This document shows positions 33,701-41,882 of a stretch of DNA of 64,000 bases, piece after piece. Location of the stretch: NCBI RefSeq assembly GCF_002263495.1, contig NZ_CP022753.1, positions 2,356,001-2,420,000 of the forward strand, given 5' to 3'. The position numbers and the translations under genes are program-made. The stretch is from Nocardiopsis gilva YIM 90087 (GTDB lineage Bacteria > Actinomycetota > Actinomycetes > Streptosporangiales > Streptosporangiaceae). Every line of letters begins with the position of its first letter. Position 1 is the stretch's first letter. The notes below the pieces were generated by a model, which saw nothing but the letters and a program-made list of their open reading frames with translations, had not been told where the DNA came from and made no database searches.

Positions 33701-34964
33701 GGGCCGGCAGGAGGGGCGGCAACGCGCCCAGAGCCGAGGGGACGCCGATCGCGCCCAGCGACTCGCGGGCCTCGGCGGCGCCCGACGCCACCCCCTCGCC
33801 GATACGGACCGCGAGGGCGGCCGAGCGCTCGATGGCGCCGATCGACTGCTCCTCGGTGGAGCGCAGTCCCTCGGCGTTGGCCAGCGCCGCCTCGACGTGC
33901 CGGCGCTGGGACTCCACGGTCGCCTGCTTGTCCTCCAGGTCGCCGAGGGCGCCGTAGGCGGGGGAGGCCTTCAGCGCCTCCAGCTCGGTCTGGACCTGCT
34001 CCAGCCGCTCGTTCGCGGCGTCGCGGTCCAGCTCGGCCTGGCGCAGGTCCGCCTCGGCGGCGGCGCGTTCCTTGTCCCGCTTGGCGCGCCGGTTGGCGGC
34101 CCGCTCCCGCCCCTTCTCGGCCGTCGCCAGCCGGCTGGCGCGGTCGGCCAGCACGCCGCGCGCGTAGTCGCGGTAGCCGGTGAGGAACTCGTCCAGAGCG
34201 GAGTCGGCCTGGCGCAGCCGGGCGACGTTGCGGCGGACGCCTTCGAGGTTGTCCAGGCCGGTGGCGGTGCGCGCGATGACGTCGGGGTCGACGGGCGGGA
34301 GCGCGTCGGAGAGGAGCTGCTCCAGCTGGCCCTGGAGCACCTTCAGGCCGATGTCGGGGTTGCGCAGGGTCCGCTGGAGGTGCAGCAGGTCGGTGTAGCG
34401 GTTGCCGCCGGTGATGCCGTAGACGGCCGCCGCCACCCGCTGCTGGAACGCCTCCTGGGCACCGACCACGGCGTCCTCGCCGATGTGCTCGCGCAGGCGC
34501 GCCTGGGTGATGGGCCGGTCCTGCTCCATCAGCGCGAAGTCCTTGTTCACCCGCAGCGGGGTGATGAACCGCCAGGAGTCGCTGATCTGGCGGCTGGACG
34601 CGCTGGCCTTCACGCCGATCCCGCAGGTGAGGAAGTCCTCGGACCCGTCGTCCAGGGTGCGGCGCAGCTCGATCCAGGCGTATCCGAGCCGCAGGGTGCC
34701 CGCGGTGTAGTCGTCGAGCATGAGGCGGCTCATGCTGACGGTGTCGAAGCCCTTGCAGCCCATGTTGCGCAGGTCGCCGTCGAGGCAGAGGGGGAGCAGC
34801 AGCTCCAGGGTGCGCGACTTGCCCGAGCCGTTGGTGCCCTTGAAGATGACCCGGCCTCCGGACAGGTCGAACTCTTCGTCGCGGTACTGCCAGATGTTGA
34901 CCACGCCGCCGCGGTGCAGCTGCCAGCGCTCGCGGGGCCGGGCGGCCGCATGTCCGGTGCTCAC
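30792..34964 (-). CDS. jetC: Type III Wadjet SMC-like ATPase JetC (TIGR02680)
   Basis: A 1390-aa SMC-like protein. Walker A is FKGTNGSGKSRTLELLLP (residues 41-58); at the C-terminus come the ABC signature LSSGE (1280-1284) and Walker B MVLLDEAFERLDD (Asp/Glu at 1318-1319). Between them lie long heptad-rich coiled coils, and the end reads GVSPKIDRMHIYDILKRKGA, as in TIGR02680. In Wadjet systems JetC is the motor that extrudes plasmid DNA with JetA (kleisin) and JetB, and JetD cuts it. GTG at 34964 with AAGGA upstream. It follows jetB after 40 bases. All ATPase motifs are intact, so the motor should work, but no jetD is encoded after it. Confidence 0.9.
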   Translation of the reverse strand: MSTGHAAARPRERWQLHRGGVVNIWQYRDEEFDLSGGRVIFKGTNGSGKSRTLELLLPLCLDGDLRNMGCKGFDTVSMSRLMLDDYTAGTLRLGYAWIELRRTLDDGSEDFLTCGIGVKASASSRQISDSWRFITPLRVNKDFALMEQDRPITQARLREHIGEDAVVGAQEAFQQRVAAAVYGITGGNRYTDLLHLQRTLRNPDIGLKVLQGQLEQLLSDALPPVDPDVIARTATGLDNLEGVRRNVARLRQADSALDEFLTGYRDYARGVLADRASRLATAEKGRERAANRRAKRDKERAAAEADLRQAELDRDAANERLEQVQTELEALKASPAYGALGDLEDKQATVESQRRHVEAALANAEGLRSTEEQSIGAIERSAALAVRIGEGVASGAAEARESLGAIGVPSALGALPPLLPALERDEEARRVLLSPEPDARPEELYRAAAPTIDVEALESGAAQAAESVATAADAAAERAPLLGGLRSQAERLVEEETRLSRLAEGAARSAEDAAEAGRRARESEERLLALAGQWAHAVERWHDEALPPGDRPATGELPPVPEADEVATDPDAFRDAHREVRAALQPRVRAVQHAAVMAEQRLAEADAERTRLRSDLAGLREAAEVELADPALTTAERDPSAGAPFYRVVDFRSGVPDAERAALEASLHASGLLNAWVTRDGGPLPDNGEHDTWAEPGAPVDGPSLADVLCPAVGTDAESTVSRDVVAALLCSVPLLDAPAATGPAGAPLSVGTDGHWRSGVLRGRHTKAAAEHIGAGAREQARRKRVEELEAELARLEERVAELRDSLSGAQQLEQAWHGCLDSFPDIAEVLRAHIETQSRRSAARRAASDAEQAEAEHAQARARLGAERAEHQRACGELGVGSGLEELRELCERARRATTALEEIARLLRRDLPEALRSVAAAQADHKRTVRAREKAESDAAETHRAYAEAHAVLATLRSSLGRDAEQVSEDVRRLGEERQRLRSQAPKAQSEVEGRIKALADAEARVEATEREVDEAEGKVADAEDALTDAADVAGVWEAATGAVEPPFERPELRAALTEALEAADDAPGDPAALERTLISRIQQLQSALAGTHDVQADRDHGILTVAVSDESGTAPVAATARLTAARLAQAEENLTDSEERIFEEYLLGDIAEELHRQIGSAESLTRRMNTVLEGAHSSQGVRVELSWEPAPHLDPAERSAFALAKKSVARRTAEENDRLRRALMDRIRATRDAGRSSGYTEVLAGALDYRQWYTYRVRIHDTGPDGNPRDRRVRQLSSGETRLVSYVTLFAASAAFYDALETELEGPLRMVLLDEAFERLDDPTIARLLELLVDLDMDWAITWPSGYGVSPKIDRMHIYDILKRKGAWGVACARTTWNGSGFERAA

Positions 34965-35004
34965 ATCGGTCCTTACTCGATCGTCGTGTGCCCGTCGGGC
35001 GGGG

Positions 35005-36345
35005 TCACAGGGAGAACAGGGAGTCCTGGGCGTCGTCGGCCGCCGGTGCGGGGTCGGGCGAATCGCCGTCGCCGGGCGCGTCGGTGCCGGGCGGGCCGTC
35101 GGGGACGGGGCGGTAGCGGGCGGCGGCCGGGCTGATCTGCACCAGGCCGCCGGGGCTCCGCCGGGCGAGCCCGGACTGGGCCAGAGTGTCGGCGACCGAG
35201 CGGGCCAGCCGGCGGGTGTCGCGGACGGCGTCCTTCGACCACGCCTGCGGATAACGCTCGACCAAGCCTGCCACGACCGTGCCCAGGCGGTCGAGGGAGA
35301 CCGTGGTCCATGGCCCGCCGTCGGTGGCGGCGGAGCCGTCCGGCGCCGGTGCCGCGCCCTCCTCGCCGTCGGCCTCGCATGGGGCCGCGGCCGTGTCCGC
35401 GCCGTCGGCCGCGTCCGACGACCCGTCCGCCAGCAGCTCGGCCGCGGCCAGCAGCGCGATGCGGGCGATGGTGCCGGTCCCGGGGAAGACGCGGTCGGTG
35501 AGGTAGCCCTCGGGGTCGACGGCCAGGACGCCCTGCGAGCGCACCTCCAGGCGCAGGCCCAGCAGCTCCTCCAGCAGGTGCGCCTCGGAGCGCAGGTTGG
35601 TCCGCAGCCAGTCCCACTGCTCGGGGGCCAGGCCGGAGGCGAGCACGACCGGGTCCTCGACCAGGCGGCGGCGCACGCGGTGGCGCTCCTCGGCGCCCGC
35701 GCCCGCTGACCGGCTCAGCGCCTCGGCCGAGGGGAAGCGCCCCAGCGGCGCCGCGACCAGATGGCCCAGCAGCTCCAGGTCGACGGTGAGCAGCGCCTCG
35801 CGGCTCGCGTCGTCGGCCCACGGGGCGACACTGCCGTCGGTCTCGGTGAGCACACCCAGGTCGATCAGCAGCCGCAGGGCCGCGGCGAGGGCGCGCCGGT
35901 CCACGATGCCCGTGCCCAGGTCCAGCCCGGCCTCGGTCCCGGCCGCGCGCACGTCGGCGACCAGCCCGGACAGCAGGAGCTGCCGCCCGCCGCCGGTGAG
36001 GGCGGCCAGCACCAGGGCCAGGTAGGCGTAGCCGCGCGGGGTGAAGGGGGCGCCGTTGTGCTTGTGCGCGCCGCGCACGCCGTCGGGCGTGCGTCCGGTC
36101 TTGTACAGCCGGGCGAACGTCGGCTCGATGACCAGCCGGTAGCCGAGGTACCCGGCGAACAGCGCCTGCAGCCGGTCGGCGTAGCGGCGCATCGCCGGAA
36201 GCGCGTCGCCGTCGGGGCCGTCGGCGCGCAGCAGCGGGCGGCGCAGCAGCACCCGCGCGCACCGGCGCACCTGGGCGGCCTCGATGGCGTCCAGTCCGCC
36301 GAAGGCGGCCTTTTCGGGCGACCCCAGCGGATCCCTGCGGCTCAC
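35005..36345 (-). CDS. jetB: Type III Wadjet subunit JetB (DUF2398, TIGR02678)
   Basis: A 446-aa protein whose N-terminal half matches the DUF2398 pattern: EAAQVRRCARVLLRRPLLRA, MRRYADRLQALFAGYLGYRL and YAYLALVLAALTGGGRQLLLS. It then shows winged-helix-like segments (ALAAALRLLIDLGVL and RLARSVADTLAQSGL). In Wadjet complexes JetB is the KITE-like dimer partner that bridges JetA and JetC. A low-complexity acidic insertion (about residues 300-350, rich in Ala/Asp/Gly/Glu) and a second acidic tail (PPGTDAPGDGDSPDPAPAAD) stand out. The start overlaps the jetA stop (ATGA), so the two are coupled. Confidence 0.88.
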   Translation of the reverse strand: MSRRDPLGSPEKAAFGGLDAIEAAQVRRCARVLLRRPLLRADGPDGDALPAMRRYADRLQALFAGYLGYRLVIEPTFARLYKTGRTPDGVRGAHKHNGAPFTPRGYAYLALVLAALTGGGRQLLLSGLVADVRAAGTEAGLDLGTGIVDRRALAAALRLLIDLGVLTETDGSVAPWADDASREALLTVDLELLGHLVAAPLGRFPSAEALSRSAGAGAEERHRVRRRLVEDPVVLASGLAPEQWDWLRTNLRSEAHLLEELLGLRLEVRSQGVLAVDPEGYLTDRVFPGTGTIARIALLAAAELLADGSSDAADGADTAAAPCEADGEEGAAPAPDGSAATDGGPWTTVSLDRLGTVVAGLVERYPQAWSKDAVRDTRRLARSVADTLAQSGLARRSPGGLVQISPAAARYRPVPDGPPGTDAPGDGDSPDPAPAADDAQDSLFSL

Positions 36346-38096
36346 CGTCGGGCCTCCTCGTCTGCGGTATCGGCACCCTCCGCCGCGGGGGCGTCGTGCA
36401 CCTCCAGCGCCTCGCCGACCCGCAGGCGCACGTCCACGCCGTGCAGTTCGAGCGTCCCCAGCGCCGAGCCGATGCGGGCGGCACCGCCATCGGGGCGCGG
36501 CTCCAGCAGCAGGGTCAGACCGGTGATCGGGTCACCGGCGCTGCCCGGTTCGCTGGGCACGTCGCGGGAGGCGCCGGCCAGGGTCAGCAGCTCGCAGAAC
36601 AGTTCCAGGGCGTCGCCCGAGAGCCGCGCCCCGGCGAGGTCGGAACCGGCCGCGGCCAGCTCGTTGACCGCGGCGTCGCGGCGGCGCTTGCGGCGGTCCT
36701 CTTCCTCCAGCAGCTCGGCGCGGCCCAGGGGGTCGTCGCTGAGGCGCGGCAGCTGGCCCGCGGGCGCGCGCTCGCCGCGTGTGCGGACGTTGACCTCGAC
36801 GTCCACCTGGCCGCCCTCGGCCCAGGTGCGGCCGGGGTCGGGGGTGTCGTCCTCGTTGGCCAGGGCCAGGTGCCGCGCGGAGAACAGGCCGAACGCCGCG
36901 GCGAACAGGTCGTGCGCGGCCTCGGGTGTCGCCGCGTCGAACCACCCGGCCAGTGTCAGCAGGTCGCGGCGGCGCCCGGGGTCGACACCGCCCACCCCGG
37001 TGGCGCGCTTGACGTTGCCGAGCAGGGCGGTGATGGCGCGGCTGGTGGCGTCGCGCAGGCCGTCGACCTCCGAGGGGCGGCCGGGGCGGCCGATGAACCA
37101 GCCCGTCAGCCCGTCCCAGTCGGCGGCGCGCCGGCCGGGGGAGCGCTCCATGAGTTCGGTCTGGCCGCTGCGCGTCTCGCGGGGGACGAGCACGTTGCCG
37201 GAGTCGTCCGTGGCGGAGGGCGGCGCGCCGGAGTCGGCTGCGCGGGTGCCGAGCTCACCGGTGCCGAGCAGGGCCAGCAGCTGGCTCCGCTGCCGGTTGA
37301 GGGTGCTCAGCCGCTCCACGATCGGCTCGGAGTGGCGCAGCACGTCCTTGGCGATGAGTTCGACGTACTCCAGCAGCATGTGCTTGAAGCCCGACATCTC
37401 GGCCGGCGCGAGATCGTAGCGGGCGATCACCGAGCCGAGGTAGGCGTAGAAGTCGCGGACCGCCGCGGCGAACTCGTCGTGCTGCAGGAACAGCGTGGTG
37501 ACCTGCTGGGCGAGCTGCTCGCGCAGGGTGCGCACCGAGGTCGCCTCAGGGCCGCGGCCGTGCTCGGCGGCCAGCAGCTCGCCCAGGGTGCGCTGGATGT
37601 CGGCGAGCCCCTGCTCGATGGCGGGCAGCAGCTCGCGCGAGACCTCGCGGGCGCCCTCGGCGACGGTGAGCATGCCGTCGACGTCGCGCTGCACGCGCAT
37701 GGCGAGCTTGGCGACCTGGTAGCGGACGCGGCTGCGGGTGAACTCGGCGATGGACGCGGCGGGTTCCCGCCGCCCGGGCACCAGGTTCCCCCAGCGGGCC
37801 AGCTGCTCCAACCGGTCGACGACGGTCTCCGGGCGCGACTCGCCCTCGTCGATCTCGCCGCGACGCTCGGCCGCGGCCAGGGCAGCGGCGACCTCCCCGG
37901 CGCCGAGGTCGGCCAGCAGCGTGGAGGTGAAGAGGCGCATGATCGCCAGGTAGGTCCGGCGCTCCGGCGCGCTGAGGTAGCTGTAGAGCCGCAGCCGGTC
38001 CAGGTCCCCGGAGGCGCCGCGGGGGCCGTCCCCGCCGTCCCCGGCGGTCCCTTCGCCCCCGGCGGGGTGAGGCGTTTCGTCGGCATCGTTCAGCAT
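36342..38096 (-). CDS. jetA: Type III Wadjet kleisin-like subunit JetA (DUF2397, TIGR02677)
   Basis: A 584-aa DUF2397 protein. LRLYSYLSAPERRTYLAIMRLFT, YQVAKLAMRVQRDVDGMLTVA and LFLQHDEFAAAVRDFYAYLG are conserved family blocks; the C-terminal part (GNVKRATGVGGVDPGRRRDLLTLAGWFD and onward) is also typical. It is the kleisin-like subunit that closes the JetC ring. It is the first gene of the operon; the ATG at 38096 has only a weak GGGGCGGG upstream. The promoter must lie in the 360 bases shared with the divergent methyltransferase. A Glu/Asp/Gly-rich N-terminal tail precedes the domain. Confidence 0.9.
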   Translation of the reverse strand: MLNDADETPHPAGGEGTAGDGGDGPRGASGDLDRLRLYSYLSAPERRTYLAIMRLFTSTLLADLGAGEVAAALAAAERRGEIDEGESRPETVVDRLEQLARWGNLVPGRREPAASIAEFTRSRVRYQVAKLAMRVQRDVDGMLTVAEGAREVSRELLPAIEQGLADIQRTLGELLAAEHGRGPEATSVRTLREQLAQQVTTLFLQHDEFAAAVRDFYAYLGSVIARYDLAPAEMSGFKHMLLEYVELIAKDVLRHSEPIVERLSTLNRQRSQLLALLGTGELGTRAADSGAPPSATDDSGNVLVPRETRSGQTELMERSPGRRAADWDGLTGWFIGRPGRPSEVDGLRDATSRAITALLGNVKRATGVGGVDPGRRRDLLTLAGWFDAATPEAAHDLFAAAFGLFSARHLALANEDDTPDPGRTWAEGGQVDVEVNVRTRGERAPAGQLPRLSDDPLGRAELLEEEDRRKRRRDAAVNELAAAGSDLAGARLSGDALELFCELLTLAGASRDVPSEPGSAGDPITGLTLLLEPRPDGGAARIGSALGTLELHGVDVRLRVGEALEVHDAPAAEGADTADEEARR

Positions 38097-38454
38097 GACC
38101 CGCCCCAACTTAGCGGTTCGGCGCGGCCGCCGACGCCATGCGCGCGGGTGATCCCCGCCCCGCCCCACCGCCGTCGGCGCCCACGGCGCCCTGATGGACC
38201 GGCGGTGGACCGCTGGGGAGAGGGGGGTGATTGGTGGGTGAACACGCGGGGAATTACTCCGCGGGGTCGTTTCCCAAGGGCGTGGGGGCTGCTCAGGGGG
38301 CGTTTCGGTGGGCTACTGTCAGCCGCGTACCCGCCGTGCCGCGCCGCCCGGTGGAGGGTGGACGCGCCCCGTGGCCCGTGTGCGCGGCGTCGACGCGGGA
38401 TCCCCCGACGTTCGGCCGTCCCACAGGGGCGGGCCTGACCACACTGGAGGTCTC
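38097..38454. other. Divergent promoter region of the jet operon
   Basis: About 360 bases between jetA and the membrane-anchored methyltransferase. I see no convincing promoter hexamers and no gene. GC content stays high. Frames that remain open here have no ribosome site. Confidence 0.5.
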
Positions 38455-39477
38455 ATGCTGCGGTTCCTGCGGTCCCGGCTCCTGCTGTACGTGGTCGGGG
38501 CGGGGGCGCTGGGCGCCCTCGTGTTCGCGGCGCTCGCGGCGCTGGGCCTGCTCGACGCGGGGACCGCGGTGGGGCTGGCCGCGACGGGCGTCGTCGGGGC
38601 GGCGGTGGCCGCCGTGGCGGTCATGGTGCGGCGGCTCGCGCGGCGGGTGAACCTGCTCAGCAGGGAGCTGGAGGCGCGCACGGGGGAGACCGTGCGGGCG
38701 GTCGAGGAGCACCAGGCCCGGACCGGAGCGTCGTTCGAGGAGGTGACGGCGGGGCTCGCGCGGCTGCGCGACGAGACACTGCCGAAGCTCAGCCGGGACG
38801 TGGTCCGGACCGTCAACACGCAGGGCCGCAACGACTACGAGCAGCAGGTCGCCTGGACCGAGCTGCGGGACTACCTCCAGCCCGGCCCGTTCATGCCGCC
38901 GCTGCGCGGCTGGGCCGCCTCGCCGGACGTGCTGCGGCTGCTGGTCCGCATCATCGACGAGCGGCGGCCGGACCTCGTGGTGGAGTGCGGCAGCGGCTCC
39001 TCCAACGTCTGGCTCGGTTACGCGCTGCGGCGGCTGGGCAGCGGGCGCCTGGTCGCGCTGGAGCACGAGGAGCGCTTCGCGGAGCTGTCCCGGGAACTCG
39101 TCACCGCGCACGGGCTCGACGACATCGTCGACATCCGGCACGCGCCGCTGACCGACTGGGTGCCCGAGGACGGGACGGCCGAGGACGCCGCCCAGCCCTG
39201 GTACGACCTGAAGGCGGTGGCCGACCTCAAGGAGATCGGCCTGGTGTTCGTGGACGGGCCGCCCGAGGCCACGGCCCCGCAGGCCCGCTACCCGGCCGTC
39301 CCCGCGCTCCTACCGCACTGCGCGACCGACGCGGTCATCGTCCTGGACGACACCGTGCGCCGCGCCGAGCGCGACCTGAGCGACCGGTGGCTGGCCGCCT
39401 ACCCCGAGCTGTCCTGCCGCCCGGAGACGGTGGAGAAGGGCGCGCGGGTCTTCACGCGGAACGCCGACGTGTTCTGA
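38455..39477 (+). CDS. Membrane-anchored class I SAM methyltransferase
   Basis: A 340-aa protein. Residues 5-30 (FLRSRLLLYVVGAGALGALVF) and 37-57 (TAVGLAATGVVGAAVAAVAVM) are two transmembrane helices; residues 60-125 (LLSRELEARTGETVRAVEEH, LARLRDETLPKLSRDV) are a predicted coiled coil. Then comes a methyltransferase domain with DLVVECGSGSSNVWLGYALR (SAM motif), RLVALEHEERFAELS, and GLVFVDGPPEATAPQARYP. This family resembles the methyltransferase found next to some glycosyltransferases, but the substrate is unknown. The ATG at 38455 has GGAGG 4 bases upstream. The gene is divergent from jetA and ends inside a 36-base perfect palindrome. Confidence 0.75.
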   Translation: MLRFLRSRLLLYVVGAGALGALVFAALAALGLLDAGTAVGLAATGVVGAAVAAVAVMVRRLARRVNLLSRELEARTGETVRAVEEHQARTGASFEEVTAGLARLRDETLPKLSRDVVRTVNTQGRNDYEQQVAWTELRDYLQPGPFMPPLRGWAASPDVLRLLVRIIDERRPDLVVECGSGSSNVWLGYALRRLGSGRLVALEHEERFAELSRELVTAHGLDDIVDIRHAPLTDWVPEDGTAEDAAQPWYDLKAVADLKEIGLVFVDGPPEATAPQARYPAVPALLPHCATDAVIVLDDTVRRAERDLSDRWLAAYPELSCRPETVEKGARVFTRNADVF

Positions 39478-39507
39478 CGGTGGGAGCCGCGGCTCCCACC
39501 GTCAGAA
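39472..39507. terminator. Perfect palindrome overlapping the methyltransferase stop
   Basis: Two perfect 18-base arms (39472-39489 and 39490-39507) with no loop; it begins TTCTGACGGTGGGAGCCG. The TGA stop codon of the methyltransferase is inside the left arm. The flavin oxidoreductase gene converges from the other side, so it can end both transcripts. Confidence 0.8.
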
Positions 39508-39541
39508 CGGCACTACGCCCCGATTCCCGTGTCGCGTCGCG

Positions 39542-41542
39542 TCAGGAGTCGAGGAGTTCGCCGACCGCGCGGTGCGCCTGGTCGATGGCGGTGTCGGTGT
39601 AGGCGTTGGGAGCGGCGTCGGAGTTGGCGATGGCGATGCGGCCGAGCTTCCGGCGGGCTGTCTCGGCCGGGGTGGGGCCGTCCGGCCAGAACCGGTCGAA
39701 CGGGCGCGCGTACTCGCGGGCGTAGCCGTGCCCCCACCGGTTGACGGTGATCGCCTCGATGTCGCGCTTGGCGTCGAAGCCGCCGTCGCCGAGCGCGCGG
39801 TTGAGCGTCTGGCGGATGCTGCGCTCATAGCCCTCGAAGGGGATGTGCAGGATATTGTGCCGGGCGGCGATCGCGGCCTTGGCCGGGGCCATGCCCTCGG
39901 GGGAGGGCACCCCGATCATCTGGATGATGATGGGCTCGTCGGGGTCTTGCGGGTGCTTGTAGCCGCCCAGGCTGACGGGGTAGTCGAGCTGGGCGACGGC
40001 CCAGTCGCCGCTGGAGAAGCGGATGTGCCGCATGCCCAGCTCCACCCACGGCTGCCAGTTCTTGACCACGACGTTGGCGTAGATCAGCGGCTGCTTCGAG
40101 GCGTCCTTCATGGCGATGCGCTGGGTGCTGGGCAGCTCGGTCATGAGGAACTGGCCCATGACGTGCCAGGCGGCCATGACGACGTGCGTGGCCGTTGCCC
40201 GGTGCAGCTTGCCGTCGGTGCTGTGGTAGGTGACGAGCACGCGGTCGGCGGCGTCCGGACTTCCGTCGTGCTGGAGGTTGGTGCAGGGCGAGGCCAGCCG
40301 CAGCCGGACGTCGTTGTCCGGCTTGTCGAGCTCGGTGTAGTCGAACTCGGCGAGCACGACGCTGTCCATGTCGAGCGTGTCCTTGCCCGGCACGGAGTTG
40401 GGGATGAGGCGGTGCACCAGCAGCCGCGCGATGCTCGCGTTGCCGTCGGGGAAGTGGTAGATGTACGGGTCCTCGTGGCCCCAGAAGCGCTGCACCGAGA
40501 AGGCGTTGAGCCGGTGCGCCGTGGAGTCGTCGAGGTTGAGGCCGTCGAAGCCGGGGTAGCCGTCGGCCCACGCGTCCAGGGCGCTCCAGTCGGCGGCGGG
40601 CACGGCCCACTCGTCGCTGGTCAGGGAGCGGCAGAAGTTCACCGCCTCCTCGCCCATGCCGGCGATGTCGCGGAGGTAGTCGGTGTAGGTCGTCTCGGCG
40701 AGACGGGTCTTCTTCTCGTCGTCGCTCAGGCCCGGCATCCAGTCCTCGGGCTTGTCGAGCAGGGTGACGAGGTCGGCGCGGCCCTCGTCGGTCAGCGGGG
40801 CGTCGGCGAGCCAGTCCTCGGTGGACATGTCCTTGGAGCGGACGGCGAGGTGGTCGCGGCCGAAGTCCTCGTAGCGGAAGAAGACGGTGTCGCCTTCCTC
40901 GGCCAGCTTGAACTTGTCGTAGAACTTCTGGTCGAAGTACTTCTCGAACTTCTTGAGGTCGATCCCGAGGTCCGTGAGGAGGCCCTTGGCCTCCGTGCTG
41001 TACACGGAGGGGGTGTCGATGGCCTGGGTGCCGCCGTAGCCGATGAGGACCTGGTCGCGGCCCTCGGGGTGGAACTCGTTGCGCCGCGCGTGCCCGCCGA
41101 ACTCGTCGTGGTTGTCGAGGATGAGGACCTTCGCGCCCGGGTTGCGCTTCCGGTAGAAGTAGGCGGAGGCCAGCCCGCTGATTCCGGCGCCGACGACCAC
41201 CAGGTCGTAGTGCTCGCCGGTGTCCTCGACGGAGGCGGTGTTGGTGACGCTGCCGAGGCGGTTGTCGCGGATGGCGTGCGGGATGCTCAGCGCCTGCGGG
41301 GTGTTGCCGCGCAGGCCGGTCAGCTCCGGCGGGTAGTCGGCGCCGTCGGGCACCGCGACGGGCGAGGCGGGGCTGGCGGCCCACGGGCGGTCGCCGCCCG
41401 GCGCGCATCCGGCGAGTGCCGTCACCGCCGCTCCGGCGACGGCGGTCGCGGCGACCCCGTCGAAGAAATCGCGTCGGCTGATCTTCGCGTCCATGCCCAG
41501 CTCGCGGTCACTGGAGGCTGGACAGCGCGGCTCCTCGGCCAT
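39542..41542 (-). CDS. Tat-exported flavin amine-oxidase-like lipoprotein
   Basis: A 666-aa FAD oxidoreductase. Near residue 20 is the twin-arginine motif SRRDFFDG, followed by a hydrophobic stretch and a lipobox (TALAGC), so the folded protein is exported and probably lipid-anchored. FAD binding: LVVVGAGISGLASAYFYRKR, followed by LILDNHDEFGGHARRNEF, the second part shared with spermidine dehydrogenase (SpdH) of Pseudomonas. The C-terminus has GHGYAREYARPFDRFWPDG. It may oxidise polyamines or other amines outside the membrane; substrate is inferred from that similarity. The ATG at 41542 has AAAGGGGAG just upstream. It is monocistronic. Confidence 0.82.
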   Translation of the reverse strand: MAEEPRCPASSDRELGMDAKISRRDFFDGVAATAVAGAAVTALAGCAPGGDRPWAASPASPVAVPDGADYPPELTGLRGNTPQALSIPHAIRDNRLGSVTNTASVEDTGEHYDLVVVGAGISGLASAYFYRKRNPGAKVLILDNHDEFGGHARRNEFHPEGRDQVLIGYGGTQAIDTPSVYSTEAKGLLTDLGIDLKKFEKYFDQKFYDKFKLAEEGDTVFFRYEDFGRDHLAVRSKDMSTEDWLADAPLTDEGRADLVTLLDKPEDWMPGLSDDEKKTRLAETTYTDYLRDIAGMGEEAVNFCRSLTSDEWAVPAADWSALDAWADGYPGFDGLNLDDSTAHRLNAFSVQRFWGHEDPYIYHFPDGNASIARLLVHRLIPNSVPGKDTLDMDSVVLAEFDYTELDKPDNDVRLRLASPCTNLQHDGSPDAADRVLVTYHSTDGKLHRATATHVVMAAWHVMGQFLMTELPSTQRIAMKDASKQPLIYANVVVKNWQPWVELGMRHIRFSSGDWAVAQLDYPVSLGGYKHPQDPDEPIIIQMIGVPSPEGMAPAKAAIAARHNILHIPFEGYERSIRQTLNRALGDGGFDAKRDIEAITVNRWGHGYAREYARPFDRFWPDGPTPAETARRKLGRIAIANSDAAPNAYTDTAIDQAHRAVGELLDS

Positions 41543-41882
41543 GTTCTCCCCTTTGGTATCCCCCGTGCACCCTCGCCGGGGCCAGCTGAACACGGGGGGT
41601 ATCAGGGCGGCGACACGACGTACCGTCTGCTTTGGGCTCTTTGCCGTGTGTTGACACGCCGGAGCGGCGGGGTGCGAACGTCTTCGAAAGGTCGGCGGTG
41701 CGGGAACGCACCGCGGAACCCCGAAAAGGCTAGTTCCTCGCCAAGGGGTGATTTGGGGCGATTTGCCGGATTTTTAGCCCGTCAATGGTGAATTATCATC
41801 GGCGTGCGCGCTCGGTGTCCGACACGCGACACGCCGACGTGACCTGGGGTGATGTGGATCAGAGGGGGGAGTGGGCCACGAC
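41543..41882. other. Intergenic region upstream of the flavin oxidoreductase
   Basis: About 340 bases. The 41700-41800 part is relatively AT-rich for the genome (GGTGATTTGGGGCGATTTGC). I see no gene, repeat or known leader here; the promoter of the flavin oxidoreductase gene must be in it. Confidence 0.45.

Noticed and set aside
30717-35135. Two very long plus-strand frames opposite jetC
   Set aside because: They lie fully antisense to a gene with clear ATPase motifs; their composition is typical of reverse-strand shadows in high-GC coiled-coil genes.
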